Assembly: GCF_000193735.1 (NCBI RefSeq)
Contig: NZ_AEPF01000063.1
Span: forward strand, 1 to 23,947
DNA from: Neisseria sicca 4320
GTDB taxonomy: Bacteria; Pseudomonadota; Gammaproteobacteria; Burkholderiales; Neisseriaceae
Length of the DNA: 23,947 nucleotides
Reading direction: 5' to 3'
Part shown: positions 14,901 to 21,837 of the stretch, one piece after another
Position numbering within the stretch: the stretch's first letter is position 1
Layout of the letters: each line of letters begins with the position of its first letter
The notes under the pieces: generated by a model
What the model saw: the letters and a program-made list of their open reading frames with translations, nothing else
Database searches by the model: none
What the model was told of the DNA's origin: nothing
Made by a program: the position numbers and the translations under genes

Positions 14901-15476
14901 GAAGTGCGCGAACGCGACGGTTACTACCGCAGCCAGAGCGAAGACGTGCAGGCCGCCATCACCCTTTTGGAAGAAGCCATCGCCCAAATCGACGACAAAA
15001 CCAAAGCGCGTTTCAAAGAAACCTTCGACGCCGTCAACGGCAAAGTCCAAACCTTCTTCCCCACCCTGTTCGGCGGCGGCGAAGCCACCCTCAAAATGAT
15101 AGGCGACGACCTTCTGACCGCCGGCGTGTCCATCATGGCGCGCCCGCCCGGCAAGAAAAACAGCACCATCCACCTCCTCTCCGGCGGCGAAAAAGCCCTC
15201 ACCGCCATGAGCCTCGTGTTCGCCCTGTTCAGCCTCAACCCCGCCCCCTTCTGCCTTCTGGACGAAGTCGATGCCCCGCTGGACGACGCCAACACCTCGC
15301 GTTTCTGCAACCTGGTCAAAGAAATGTCGGCGCAAACCCAGTTCCTCTACATCTCCCACAACCGCCTGACCATGGAAATGGCGGAGCAGCTCGTCGGCGT
15401 AACCATGCAGGAAAAAGGCGTATCGCGCGTCGTCGCCGTGGACATCAAACAGGCGTTGGAAATGGCGGAGCCGTGA
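11994..15476 (+). CDS. smc: Smc, chromosome segregation ATPase
   Basis: At 1160 residues this is a full-length SMC. The N-terminal head carries Walker A (residues 31-39, GPNGCGKSN). Two long Gln/Glu/Ala-rich coiled-coil arms flank a hinge at about residues 505-660 (WQHALSVILAERLHARSVPS, ALHHWLDGVLCAPDLSYALA). The C-terminal head carries the ABC signature (LSGGEKALTAMS, near residue 1062) and Walker B (FCLLDEVDAPLDDANT, near 1086-1100). Smc extrudes and tethers DNA loops together with ScpA and ScpB, neither of which is in this window. The start ATG gives MRLTHIKLSGFKSF, the standard family N-terminus, but it lacks a clear ribosome binding site. The coding sequence contains at least seven DUS or DUS-like sites, of both the GGTCGTCTGAA and GCCGTCTGAA kinds, an unusually high number for one gene. 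Confidence 0.97.
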   Translation: MRLTHIKLSGFKSFTDPTTIHVPGQLVAVIGPNGCGKSNVIDAVRWVLGEASAKQLRGESMQDVIFNGAATRRPAPRASVELVFDNSDHSLQGAWGQYAEVSIKRQLTRQGESTYFINNQTVRRRDITDLFLGTGVGARGYAVIEQGMISRIIEARPEELRAYIEEAAGVSKYKERRKETEGRLKDTREHLQRLGDLQNELARQVEKLEKQAETAERYKSLTAQLNQQQDLLDYAQWQQSLAAADKATTQHQSLQAQQDETAAQVQALNDEVHALQTAEQSQQQAVHELSNKRGVLREQIARLEEQIRHQQNLHQRIERDKQAAQAQMQRIHQEQQQIRVQLEENELQAEEKQTELAEWAMQVAEHEERLPELEEAQATLNAAFQTQQDEANRIRRELALKQQQLAHAEQTVAKHEERKGRLKQENQALNLPDEAETAAAQEAAALLQSQQEHYEEQIIAAEEALHAAREAFQTTSNRFQSLKQQHITLQAQQQALSQILSQQQEAADFWQATDHAAAPQLWQHITAPAEWQHALSVILAERLHARSVPSGFVPPAPLPQGQAAWLSDGLSGGIKKSLPVQALLNQIQAQPPFQTALHHWLDGVLCAPDLSYALAHQSDLGAHQIWLTPEGHQVDKVSVLLYAKPAQESLIAQKARLDGIASELDNLAPELSAAEAAFKQAEVAVRSSEVQHKNLMQQQQQHTRQYSQAQQRAAELLARTNQGQIRREHIERELAQLAEEQTVLQHTSDGLSDDIVTLQEAAAELEHQQQTTAHSRQEQQGRLKQAQLALLEANRQYGLAEVAVHKLNQQKQNYQQQIARLEQQTLDWQERQQELALAYETEFQNDEQHIKLDELTEAVHTLDEEYIAVQDKLAQIQEQGREQYARVQTLQTKLPQLQAATQTALLQQQEALINAKRYHQNLIERAADLDALEALAKESPKVLNSSIGSLTQQIEALGAVNLAALQELEEVRERDGYYRSQSEDVQAAITLLEEAIAQIDDKTKARFKETFDAVNGKVQTFFPTLFGGGEATLKMIGDDLLTAGVSIMARPPGKKNSTIHLLSGGEKALTAMSLVFALFSLNPAPFCLLDEVDAPLDDANTSRFCNLVKEMSAQTQFLYISHNRLTMEMAEQLVGVTMQEKGVSRVVAVDIKQALEMAEP

Positions 15477-15515
15477 TGAAGTGGTGGAGTTTTGCTTGTT
15501 TGAATTTGAAATAGG

Positions 15516-15551
15516 AAAGGTCGTCTGAAAGTGTATTTTCAGACGACCTTT
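15516..15551. terminator. Inverted-DUS terminator between smc and the glycine-zipper gene
   Basis: AAAGGTCGTCTGAAA and TTTCAGACGACCTTT form a perfect 15-bp stem with a 6-nt loop, followed by TTT. The flanking genes converge on it, so it can stop both. Confidence 0.88.
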
Positions 15552-15573
15552 TTCAGATATTCAGACGATGGAG

Positions 15574-16002
15574 TTAATCGTCGTCATAATCGTAGTAATC
15601 ATCATCCCAGTCGCGGTACTTGCGATGGTGGTGTTTGTGTTTTTTGTAACGTTTCTCATGACGGTAGTAATCATAGTCGTCGTCGCGATCACGATCATAG
15701 CGGTAGTAGTCGTCGTAGCGGTAACGGTCATCGTAGCGATAACGGTCTTCGTACTCGTCTCTATCTTTTTGGTTCATTTTTTTATTGCGGTGGGCGTAGG
15801 CGTTGCCCGCCAAACCGCCGGCGACAGCGCCTATAACGGCACTTTTTGTGTTTTTGCCCACCAAGCCGCCCAAAGCTGCGCCTGCGGCCGCGCCGGCGAT
15901 GGTGGCTTTTTTCCGGTTTTCAGTCCCCCGGGCTTGCGCATCGATGGCGGGAAGGCTGAGACTGGCGGCGAGCAGTACCGCCATGATTGGTTTCATAGTC
16001 AT
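15574..16002 (-). CDS. Exported glycine-zipper protein with Tyr/Asp/His-rich tail
   Basis: This 142-residue precursor has a Sec signal peptide (MKPIMAVLLAASLSLPAIDA, cleavage probably after AQA near residue 24). A glycine-zipper segment covers residues about 33-70 (ATIAGAAAGAALGGLVGKNT, SAVIGAVAGGLAGNAYAH), typical of outer-membrane-associated 17-kDa-antigen/2TM proteins. The C-terminal half is a highly charged low-complexity tail rich in Asp, Tyr, Arg and later His/Lys (RYRYDD, YKKHKHHHRKYRDWDDDYYD). The tail may bind metal or cell wall polymers, but no specific role can be named. AAAGGACG supports the first ATG (16002); the second at 15996 is also possible. The tail resembles the repeats in the lipoprotein at 6540-6965, although the domains differ. 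Confidence 0.85.
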   Translation of the reverse strand: MTMKPIMAVLLAASLSLPAIDAQARGTENRKKATIAGAAAGAALGGLVGKNTKSAVIGAVAGGLAGNAYAHRNKKMNQKDRDEYEDRYRYDDRYRYDDYYRYDRDRDDDYDYYRHEKRYKKHKHHHRKYRDWDDDYYDYDDD

Positions 16003-16189
16003 GATTTCGTCCTTTTGTGAATCACGGCTGGTGCCGGAGTATTCTCATTATAATCAGTCCTTTGTTTACATTTCGCCCGCCTGTGGAAAATTAGCGTAAA
16101 CAAATGTTGCTTTTGTGCGGTTCGCTTGCCGGGCTAAAGGATTAAATGGATTGAAGGGCTTTTAGGATTTTAGATTTTGTATTAATAAA

Positions 16190-16222
16190 ACACCCCGAGG
16201 CCGTCATGCGGTTTCGGGGTGT
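16190..16222 (-). terminator. Rho-independent terminator of the transporter operon
   Basis: On the minus strand ACACCCCGA pairs with TCGGGGTGT over 9 GC-rich base pairs and is directly followed by TTTTATTAAT. It lies about 50 bases after the metS stop and is one of the few terminators here not built from DUS. Confidence 0.85.
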
Positions 16223-16272
16223 CGGGTTTTCAGACGACCTGTGCGGTCTTTGCAATACTTGTTGGAAAAAGC

Positions 16273-16365
16273 CTATTCTTCAGGCAGCCGCCATACGGAA
16301 AGGATGAATCCGCCCCAGATGACGACGAGTGCGATAATCATCATGATGATGGCTGAAGTACTCAT
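16273..16365 (-). CDS. metS: MetS-type small subunit of the methionine/alanine importer
   Basis: A 30-residue protein starts at the ATG at 16365 and ends TAG at 16273. It consists of a short polar N-terminus (MSTSAIIMMIIA), one membrane helix (LVVIWGGFILSVW) and a charged tail (RLPEE). This matches the MetS family of tiny integral membrane proteins known from Corynebacterium glutamicum MetPS, where MetS is needed for transport by the NSS-family MetP. Its ATG overlaps the transporter stop as ATGA, which implies coupled translation. It is easily missed because of its length. Confidence 0.85.
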   Translation of the reverse strand: MSTSAIIMMIIALVVIWGGFILSVWRLPEE

Positions 16366-17900
16366 TCTTGATCTCCTTGTTCATGTTCGTGTTCGTCTTT
16401 GACGTTGAAGTTCTGACCGTGTTTCCAAGGCAGCAGCGACAGAATGACAGAAAAGACAAACAGACCGATCGACATACCCCAGCCGAAGATATTGAGGAAA
16501 TCGTCGGGATAGTTCGAGTAGTTCTCTTTAAGCAGGCCGCTGGTGTCTTGGTACAACATATAACCGAGCATGATGACGGTAAAGATGACGCAGGCAGTCC
16601 AAATCGCACCGACGCGGACGGAGGAGAGCGCGTTCAGGTGGTTGCGCAGTTCAGGCAGCTTGCGCAGGGCGACGATGGCCAATACATAAACAAAGCCGAC
16701 AGCGACGATGCCGTAGGTGTTGACGAATTTGTCCATGACATCCAAAACGGGCAGGCCGGTGGTCGTGCCGAAGAGCAGGGTGGAGATAATGCCCATCGGA
16801 ATGCAGACGAGCAGGGTGGCATTGACGCGGCCGATGTTCAATTTGTCCTGAATGGCGGCAACGATGACTTCGACGATGGAAATCATCGAGGTAATGCCTG
16901 CGAATACCAGCGAACCGAAGAACAATATGCCGATGATTGCGCCCATTGTGCCGGCTTGGTTGATGATGGTCGGGAAGGCGATGAATGCCAGACCGATGCC
17001 GCTGGAAGCGACTTCGCTGACGGCTTGTCCTTTGGCTTGCGCCATAAAGCCCAGTGCGGCGAATACGCCGATGCCGGCAAGCAATTCAAAGCTGCTGTTG
17101 GCAAAGCCGACAACCAAGCCGGTACCGCCCAAGTCGGTTTTTTTCTTCAGGTAGGAAGAGTAAGTTATCATGATGCCGAAGCAGATGGAGAGTGAGAAGA
17201 AAATCTGACCGTATGCGGCGACCCAGACTTTAGGATCGGAAAGTTTGGACCAGTCGGGCGTAAACAGTGCGTCCAAGCCCTTCGCCGCGCCCGGCAGCGT
17301 CAGCGAGATGCCGACCATGATGATGAACATAATCAAAAGCAGCGGCATGAAGAATGATGATGCACCCGCCACGCCCTTTTGTACGCCTAAAGCCATGATG
17401 ATGCAGGTAAACAGCCATACGCCGATCAGCGGGCCGACGACTTTGCCGACAAAATCCAAGCCTAAGGCTTCAGGACCTGCCATATTCAAAAAGTCTTTAA
17501 AGAAAAACGCCTGCGGATCTGCGCCCCATGCCGCGTTCAACGAGTAATACGCATAGCTTGCCGACCAGCCGATGATGACTGCGTAGTAGATACAGATGAT
17601 GACGTTGGTCATCACGTTCCACCAGCCCACAGGCTCGAACCAGCGGCCGAGACGGCGGAAAGCCAGCGGAGCAGAGCCGCGGTAGCGGTGGCCGATGGCG
17701 TAGTCGAGCAGCAGCAGCGGGATGCCCGCAGTCAAGAGCGCGACCAGATAGGGTAGGAGAAATGCGCCGCCGCCGTTTTCGAAGGCGATGTAGGGGAAAC
17801 GCCAGATATTGCCCAAGCCGACGGCAGAGCCGATGGCGGCAACCATAAACGCGCGGCGGTTGTTAAACGTCGCGCGTTCGTTTGTTTTGGAATCAGACAC
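16362..17900 (-). CDS. metP: Neurotransmitter:sodium symporter family transporter, MetP-like
   Basis: This 512-residue inner-membrane protein has about 11-12 spans. The NSS signature is in the first span (residues about 18-45, AIGSAVGLGNIWRFPYIAFE then NGGGAFLLPYL), where bacterial homologues such as LeuT bind sodium and substrate. NSS members import amino acids with sodium. The overlapping metS gene points to methionine/alanine uptake, which is inferred and not proven. The predicted start is GTG at 17900, with AGAGG 8 bases before it, giving the expected short N-terminal tail (MSDSKTNERATFNNRRAFMV). Downstream are metS and a strong terminator, so the unit is bicistronic. Confidence 0.92.
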   Translation of the reverse strand: MSDSKTNERATFNNRRAFMVAAIGSAVGLGNIWRFPYIAFENGGGAFLLPYLVALLTAGIPLLLLDYAIGHRYRGSAPLAFRRLGRWFEPVGWWNVMTNVIICIYYAVIIGWSASYAYYSLNAAWGADPQAFFFKDFLNMAGPEALGLDFVGKVVGPLIGVWLFTCIIMALGVQKGVAGASSFFMPLLLIMFIIMVGISLTLPGAAKGLDALFTPDWSKLSDPKVWVAAYGQIFFSLSICFGIMITYSSYLKKKTDLGGTGLVVGFANSSFELLAGIGVFAALGFMAQAKGQAVSEVASSGIGLAFIAFPTIINQAGTMGAIIGILFFGSLVFAGITSMISIVEVIVAAIQDKLNIGRVNATLLVCIPMGIISTLLFGTTTGLPVLDVMDKFVNTYGIVAVGFVYVLAIVALRKLPELRNHLNALSSVRVGAIWTACVIFTVIMLGYMLYQDTSGLLKENYSNYPDDFLNIFGWGMSIGLFVFSVILSLLPWKHGQNFNVKDEHEHEQGDQE

Positions 17901-18245
17901 TTTGATACCTCTTGCTTTGATGTGGTATGAAACAGCCGCTTGGCGGCATACGGTTATAGAAATGAGGTCTGACAGGGGTAATGTCGTCTGAAAAAAACAA
18001 TCGGCTTGTGGCCTTTGTTTACAATCTATGGCTGTATCGTAAAAAAAATTAACAGGCTTGGCAAGCGGAAAACAGATTTAAGTTGCGTTTCGGGCGGCTC
18101 TGGGAATTTCAGACGGCCTTGCCATTGCCCAAGGGCAGGGTGAGTTGCCGGATGTGGACGTTATTGTTTTTTGCGTTTAGGGCTTGTTGCGCAATTCGGT
18201 ATGAATTCGAATGCACATTATTTTTTAAGGAATGACGTAAAAAAT
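17901..18245. other. Intergenic region upstream of the transporter
   Basis: These roughly 345 bases hold no supportable gene. They contain the transporter leader (minus strand; a TATAAC with a weak TTACCC 17 bases before it lies about 50 bases upstream of the GTG), a degenerate DUS near 17983 and a meningococcal-form DUS at 18107-18119. The rest is unremarkable, moderately AT-rich sequence. Confidence 0.6.
18107..18119 (-). repeat. DNA uptake sequence, GCCGTCTGAA form
   Basis: On the minus strand this is AGGCCGTCTGAAA, the dialect of the meningococcus/lactamica group rather than the GGTCGTCTGAA form that prevails in this window. Confidence 0.85.
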
Positions 18246-18290
18246 AAAAGGTCGTCTGAAAACCGATTTCAAAGTTTCAGACGACCTTTT
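18246..18290. terminator. Inverted-DUS terminator downstream of amiC
   Basis: AAAAGGTCGTCTGAAA (18246-18261) and TTTCAGACGACCTTTT (18275-18290) form a perfect 16-bp stem with a 13-nt loop. It lies 22 bases past the amiC stop. Confidence 0.88.
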
Positions 18291-18311
18291 ATCTTTTCCG
18301 GAAAACCCAGC

Positions 18312-19571
18312 TTATCCTCTGCGCAATACGGCGGTATTGACGTATTTTTGGATGCCGGTGGCGATGGCGTCGGCGCATTGGCGGCGGAAGGAATCGCTGC
18401 CGAGCAGCCGCTCTTCGGTGGGGTTGGACAGGAAGGCGGTTTCGACAAGGATAGACGGAATATCAGGCGCGCGCAGGACGGCGAAGTTGGCTTCGTCAAC
18501 GCGGCCTTTGTGGAGCTGGTTGAGTTTGCCCAATTCGGTCAGGACGGAATGTCCGAGTATGCGGCTGTCGCGCATGGTGGCGGTTTGGGTCATGTCGAGA
18601 ATGGCGTTATCGACGCTGCGGTTGCCGCTTTTAAGGACGCCGCCGATGGCGTCGGCGTTGTTTTGGGTTTGGGCGAGGAATCTGGCGGCGGAGCTGGTCG
18701 CACCTTTGGTGTTGAGCATATACACGCCGGTACCGCGCGCAGACGGGCTGGTAAAGGCATCGGCGTGGATGGAGACGAACACGTCGGCATTGCGGGCGCG
18801 GGCTTTGGCGACGCGTACGGCCAACGGGATGAAGATGTCTTCGTTGCGGGTCATGTAAACGGTGTAGCCTATGCCTTCGAGGCGTTTTTTGGCTTCGCGG
18901 GCGATGGAGAGAACGACGTTTTTCTCTTTCAAGCCGCTCGGACCAATGGCGCCGGGGTCTTCACCGCCGTGACCGGGGTCTATCATAACGACAGGACGGC
19001 GACCGCCGCGGTTGGAACGTGCAGGCGTGTCTTGGGCAATGTTCGTGCGCTCGGCAGGACGTTGCGTTTGCATGCGTTTCGGCGGATTGCCGTTGAGCAG
19101 CGCCATCATCGGGTCGTTGGCATCGACGCCGTGCGGATAAAGGTCGATCACGAGGCGGTTTTTAAAGCCGCCGACAGGGGCAAGCGAGAAGACTTGCGGA
19201 TGGGCGTTTTGCTTGAGGTCGATCACAACGCGCACGGTCGTCGGGGTGTTTTGTCCGGCGCGGATGCTGCGGATGTAGGGGTCGTCGGGCAGGACTTTAC
19301 CGGAAATGCCTTGCAGGACGCTGTTGATGTTGGCGTTTTGGATGTCGACGACGAGCCTGCCGGGGTTTTCCAAGGCAAAATGCTGATATTGCAGCGCGCG
19401 CGAGCTTTCGATGGTGATACGGGTATAGGCGTGCGAAGGCCAAATACGGGCGGCGACGAATTGGGCGGGCGGCGCGGCTTTGGCGAGGGCGGAGGCAATC
19501 GGCGTGAGGGTGAACAACAGTCCGGCAGTTTGGCGGACGACTTGTCTTCGTGTCAGTTTGAATTTAACCAT
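18312..19571 (-). CDS. amiC: AmiC, Tat-exported N-acetylmuramoyl-L-alanine amidase
   Basis: This 419-residue periplasmic amidase cuts the bond between MurNAc and L-Ala to split septal peptidoglycan during daughter cell separation. The N-terminus has a twin-arginine signal (LTRRQVVRQTAGLLFTLTPI). An AMIN domain at about residues 40-140 would localise it. The catalytic Amidase_3 domain runs from about 190 to the end, with the zinc ligands in MIDPGHGGEDPGA (near 197), an ensuing Glu region, VSIHADAF (near 266) and the catalytic Glu in PSILVETAFLSNPTEE (near 380). The start at 19571 is chosen because the twin-arginine signal begins right there; the frame is open further upstream only through tsaE. 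It overlaps the tsaE end by 19 bases, so it is translated from the tsaE transcript. Confidence 0.96.
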   Translation of the reverse strand: MVKFKLTRRQVVRQTAGLLFTLTPIASALAKAAPPAQFVAARIWPSHAYTRITIESSRALQYQHFALENPGRLVVDIQNANINSVLQGISGKVLPDDPYIRSIRAGQNTPTTVRVVIDLKQNAHPQVFSLAPVGGFKNRLVIDLYPHGVDANDPMMALLNGNPPKRMQTQRPAERTNIAQDTPARSNRGGRRPVVMIDPGHGGEDPGAIGPSGLKEKNVVLSIAREAKKRLEGIGYTVYMTRNEDIFIPLAVRVAKARARNADVFVSIHADAFTSPSARGTGVYMLNTKGATSSAARFLAQTQNNADAIGGVLKSGNRSVDNAILDMTQTATMRDSRILGHSVLTELGKLNQLHKGRVDEANFAVLRAPDIPSILVETAFLSNPTEERLLGSDSFRRQCADAIATGIQKYVNTAVLRRG

Positions 19572-20029
19572 GCTTCTAAACTTTTTTGTCCGTTGGCGGT
19601 GTGTGCGGTAGCGGTGCAGGTCCTGCCCTGCGCGGCGTGATTCAGGGATACGGTGATGTCTGCGGGCGGGGTGAATGCGCCGCCCTGTTGCGGCCACTCG
19701 ATGATGCAGACACTGTCAGGAGAGAACAGGTCGTCCAGACCCGCATCTTCCCATTCTTCGGGCGAGGCAAAGCGGTAGAGGTCGAAATGATGGAGCGTGA
19801 ACGCTTCCAGCGGGTAGGATTCGACGATGGCGTAGGTCGGGCTTTTGACCGCGCCGGTGTGTCCGAGTCCGCGCAGGATGCCGCGCGTAAACGTGGTTTT
19901 TCCCGCGCCCAAATCGCCTTGCAGATGGATGACCAATGGCGCGAGCAGCGATTTTGCCCAACTCCCGCCCAGTTTGAGTGTAGACTCTTCGTCGGGAAGC
20001 CGGCGGGAAAGGGATGCGCCGTCGCTCAT
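19553..20029 (-). CDS. tsaE: TsaE, ATPase for tRNA t6A modification
   Basis: This 158-residue cytoplasmic P-loop ATPase works with TsaB and TsaD to make N6-threonylcarbamoyladenosine at position 37 of ANN-decoding tRNAs. Walker A is GDLGAGKT (residues 38-45). The family motifs SPTYAIVESY (after VK), HHFDLYRF and CIIEWPQQGG follow in the usual order. The length agrees with the usual 150-160 residues. It is first in a two-gene unit and its last 19 bases overlap the start of amiC, an arrangement common in beta- and gammaproteobacteria. TsaB and TsaD are not in the window. Confidence 0.95.
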   Translation of the reverse strand: MSDGASLSRRLPDEESTLKLGGSWAKSLLAPLVIHLQGDLGAGKTTFTRGILRGLGHTGAVKSPTYAIVESYPLEAFTLHHFDLYRFASPEEWEDAGLDDLFSPDSVCIIEWPQQGGAFTPPADITVSLNHAAQGRTCTATAHTANGQKSLEAWLNSN

Positions 20030-20212
20030 GAAATCAGCCTTATCGTGTTCTAAAAACCTTAATTATGCTGGATTTACGGGCATTTGCAAACATAAGGGAG
20101 GATAAAGTTAGATAAAGATGTTCCATATTTAACCGGTTTTGGCTTGTGAATGCTGCTTTGCTATTTATTAATTAATTAACCTTTATACGACAATTTTATT
20201 TTTAATCTTTAA

Positions 20213-20249
20213 AAATGCCAAAGCACTAATCAGATTGCTGGGGGCATTT
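20213..20249 (+). other. Orphan two-part stem-loop upstream of asd
   Basis: AAATGCC/GGCATTT encloses AGCA/TGCT, giving about 11 bp with a small internal loop and a 10-nt apical loop. GCAGCTTTTT follows. It looks like a terminator or the 3' end of a small RNA, but no upstream gene on the plus strand would need it. Function unknown. Confidence 0.35.
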
Positions 20250-20288
20250 GCAGCTTTTTCGATTTAAAGTGGGTTCACTATAAAAAAC

Positions 20289-20317
20289 TTTACATTTCCC
20301 TCAAACAGGTTTAAAAC
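20289..20317 (+). promoter_or_regulatory. Candidate asd promoter
   Basis: TTTACA (20289-20294), a 17-base spacer and TAAAAC (20312-20317) make a fair sigma-70 promoter 57 bases before the asd start. Only the spacing and base match support it. Confidence 0.45.
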
Positions 20318-20373
20318 TCTTCCTTTTCCCCTATTCAGAAATTTGTTAACAATTTCCCCCTAAGGAGTTCAAC

Positions 20374-21489
20374 ATGAAAGTAGGTTTCGTCGGCTGGCGC
20401 GGCATGGTCGGTTCGGTTTTGATGCAGCGTATGCGAGAAGAAAACGACTTCGCCCACATTCCCGAAGCGTTCTTCTTCACCACTTCCAACGTCGGCGGCG
20501 CGGCACCTGATTTCGGTCAGGCGGCTAAAACATTATTGGACGCGAACGACGTTGCCGAGCTGGCGAAAATGGACATCATCGTAACCTGCCAAGGCGGCGA
20601 TTACACCAAATCCGTTTTCCAACCCTTGCGCGACAACGGCTGGAGCGGCTACTGGATTGACGCGGCGTCCTCCCTGCGCATGAAAGACGACGCGATTATC
20701 GTCCTCGACCCCGTCAACCGAAACGTCATCGACAACGGCCTCAAAAACGGCGTGAAAAACTACATCGGCGGCAACTGCACCGTCTCCCTGATGCTGATGG
20801 CGCTGGGCGGCCTGTTCCAAAACGATTTGGTCGAATGGGCGACCAGCATGACCTACCAAGCCGCTTCCGGCGCGGGCGCGAAAAACATGCGCGAACTCAT
20901 CAGCGGCATGGGCGCGATTCACGCCAAAGTAGCGGACGAGCTTGCCGACCCTTCCAGCGCGATTCTCGACATCGACCGCAAAGTGTCCGATTTCCTGCGC
21001 AGCGAAGACTATCCGAAAGCCAACTTCGGCGTACCGCTAGCCGGCAGCCTGATTCCGTGGATTGACGTGGATTTGGGCAACGGTCAGTCCAAAGAAGAAT
21101 GGAAAGGCGGCGTGGAAACCAACAAAATCCTCGGCCGCAGCGACAATCCGACCGTAATCGACGGCTTGTGCGTCCGCATCGGCTCTATGCGCTGCCACAG
21201 CCAAGCCATCACCCTGAAACTGAAAAAAGACCTGCCCGTTTCCGAAATCGAAGCGGTTTTGGCAGGCGCGAACGACTGGGTGAAAGTCATCCCCAACGAA
21301 AAAGAAGCCAGCATCCACGAGCTGACGCCCGCCAAAGTTACCGGCACGCTGTCCGTCCCCGTCGGACGCATCCGCAAACTGGGCATGGGCGGCGAATACA
21401 TCAGCGCGTTTACCGTCGGCGACCAGCTCTTGTGGGGCGCGGCCGAACCTCTGCGCCGCGTATTGCGTATTGTGTTGGGCAGTTTGTAA
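20374..21489 (+). CDS. asd: Asd, aspartate-semialdehyde dehydrogenase
   Basis: This 371-residue cytoplasmic enzyme converts aspartyl phosphate to aspartate semialdehyde with NADPH, the branch point to lysine/diaminopimelate, methionine and threonine. The N-terminal nucleotide-binding motif is VGFVGWRGMVGS (residues 3-14). The catalytic cysteine is Cys135 in GGNCTVSLML. The substrate and base residues lie in RIGSMRCHSQA, with His near residue 275. The protein aligns end to end with the Gram-negative Asd type. A strong AAGGAG ribosome binding site lies 8 bases before the ATG. Diaminopimelate is a cell wall precursor, so the gene should be essential without supplementation. It is monocistronic, with a terminator directly after it. 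Confidence 0.98.
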   Translation: MKVGFVGWRGMVGSVLMQRMREENDFAHIPEAFFFTTSNVGGAAPDFGQAAKTLLDANDVAELAKMDIIVTCQGGDYTKSVFQPLRDNGWSGYWIDAASSLRMKDDAIIVLDPVNRNVIDNGLKNGVKNYIGGNCTVSLMLMALGGLFQNDLVEWATSMTYQAASGAGAKNMRELISGMGAIHAKVADELADPSSAILDIDRKVSDFLRSEDYPKANFGVPLAGSLIPWIDVDLGNGQSKEEWKGGVETNKILGRSDNPTVIDGLCVRIGSMRCHSQAITLKLKKDLPVSEIEAVLAGANDWVKVIPNEKEASIHELTPAKVTGTLSVPVGRIRKLGMGGEYISAFTVGDQLLWGAAEPLRRVLRIVLGSL

Positions 21490-21505
21490 GATTTGCAGGT
21501 CAAAC

Positions 21506-21536
21506 AAAAAAGCAACGGTTTATCCGTTGCTTTTTT
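21506..21536 (+). terminator. Rho-independent terminator of asd
   Basis: AAAAAAGCAACGG pairs with CCGTTGCTTTTTT over 13 bp with a 5-nt loop and ends in six T residues, 17 bases after the stop. It is not DUS-based. Confidence 0.95.
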
Positions 21537-21540
21537 ATCA

Positions 21541-21553
21541 AGGTCGTCTGAAA
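21541..21553 (+). repeat. DNA uptake sequence
   Basis: AGGTCGTCTGAAA directly after the asd terminator. Confidence 0.9.
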
Positions 21554-21615
21554 GTAGCAGGGTGGACGGATTTTTGAATTTGACGGTTTATAGTGATTTA
21601 CATAGAAACCTTATG

Positions 21616-21722
21616 CCGTCATTCCCGTGCAGGCGGGAATCTAGAGATTTGACATCATGGCAACTTTGTAAATCTTTCTGAAGCTCCGAAATCTAGATTC
21701 CCTCCTGCGCGGGAATGATGGC
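21616..21722. repeat. Neisserial intergenic mosaic element: two inverted dRS3 repeats
   Basis: Two 20-bp dRS3 units of the form ATTCCC-N8-GGGAAT lie at 21621-21640 and 21697-21716. The flanks extend the inverted symmetry (GTC...AATCTAGA at the left, TCTAGATT...ATGATGGC at the right). The ~56 bases between them form an RS-type core. This is the standard building block of neisserial intergenic mosaic elements, which promote sequence exchange, and dRS3 is a known insertion site of filamentous prophages. No phage is present. The element fills most of the 348-base gap between asd and recG. Confidence 0.85.
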
Positions 21723-21762
21723 ATGGGAAAATTTTCAAACTCTACCTGTGCAATGCTTCAAA

Positions 21763-21790
21763 GGTCGTCTGAACGTCCTTTCAGACGACC
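21763..21790. repeat. Inverted DNA uptake sequence pair before recG
   Basis: GGTCGTCTGAA (21763-21773) and TTCAGACGACC (21780-21790) form an 11-bp stem with a 6-nt loop. It has no T-run and lies in the recG leader, about 48 bases before the start. Confidence 0.8.
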
Positions 21791-21837
21791 CCTTCCTACA
21801 TTTTCAGCTAAAATACGCGTCATTAAAGGACAAAGCC

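Larger units (their letters stand above)
20030..20373. other. AT-rich intergenic region upstream of asd
   Basis: The 344 bases between the divergent tsaE and asd genes contain no supportable gene. They hold a stem-loop at 20213-20249, a candidate asd promoter at 20289-20317, and an asd leader with AAGGAG. No DUS and no known riboswitch consensus were seen. Confidence 0.6.

Noticed and set aside
11994..15476. Smc as a RecN or other ABC-type repair ATPase
   Set aside because: Length, hinge with long flanking coils and both head motifs match Smc fully.
18171..19640. Open frame of 489 residues opposite amiC/tsaE
   Set aside because: It is the complement of a well-supported amidase and begins in a non-coding region; composition is typical of antisense GC-biased shadow.
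19572..19697. N-terminal extension of AmiC by 42 residues
   Set aside because: It lies wholly inside tsaE and would hide the twin-arginine signal peptide that starts at 19571.
21715..21837. N-terminal extension of RecG by 41 residues
   Set aside because: It translates the dRS3 element and DUS pair; the ATG at 21838 gives the normal family length and N-terminus.
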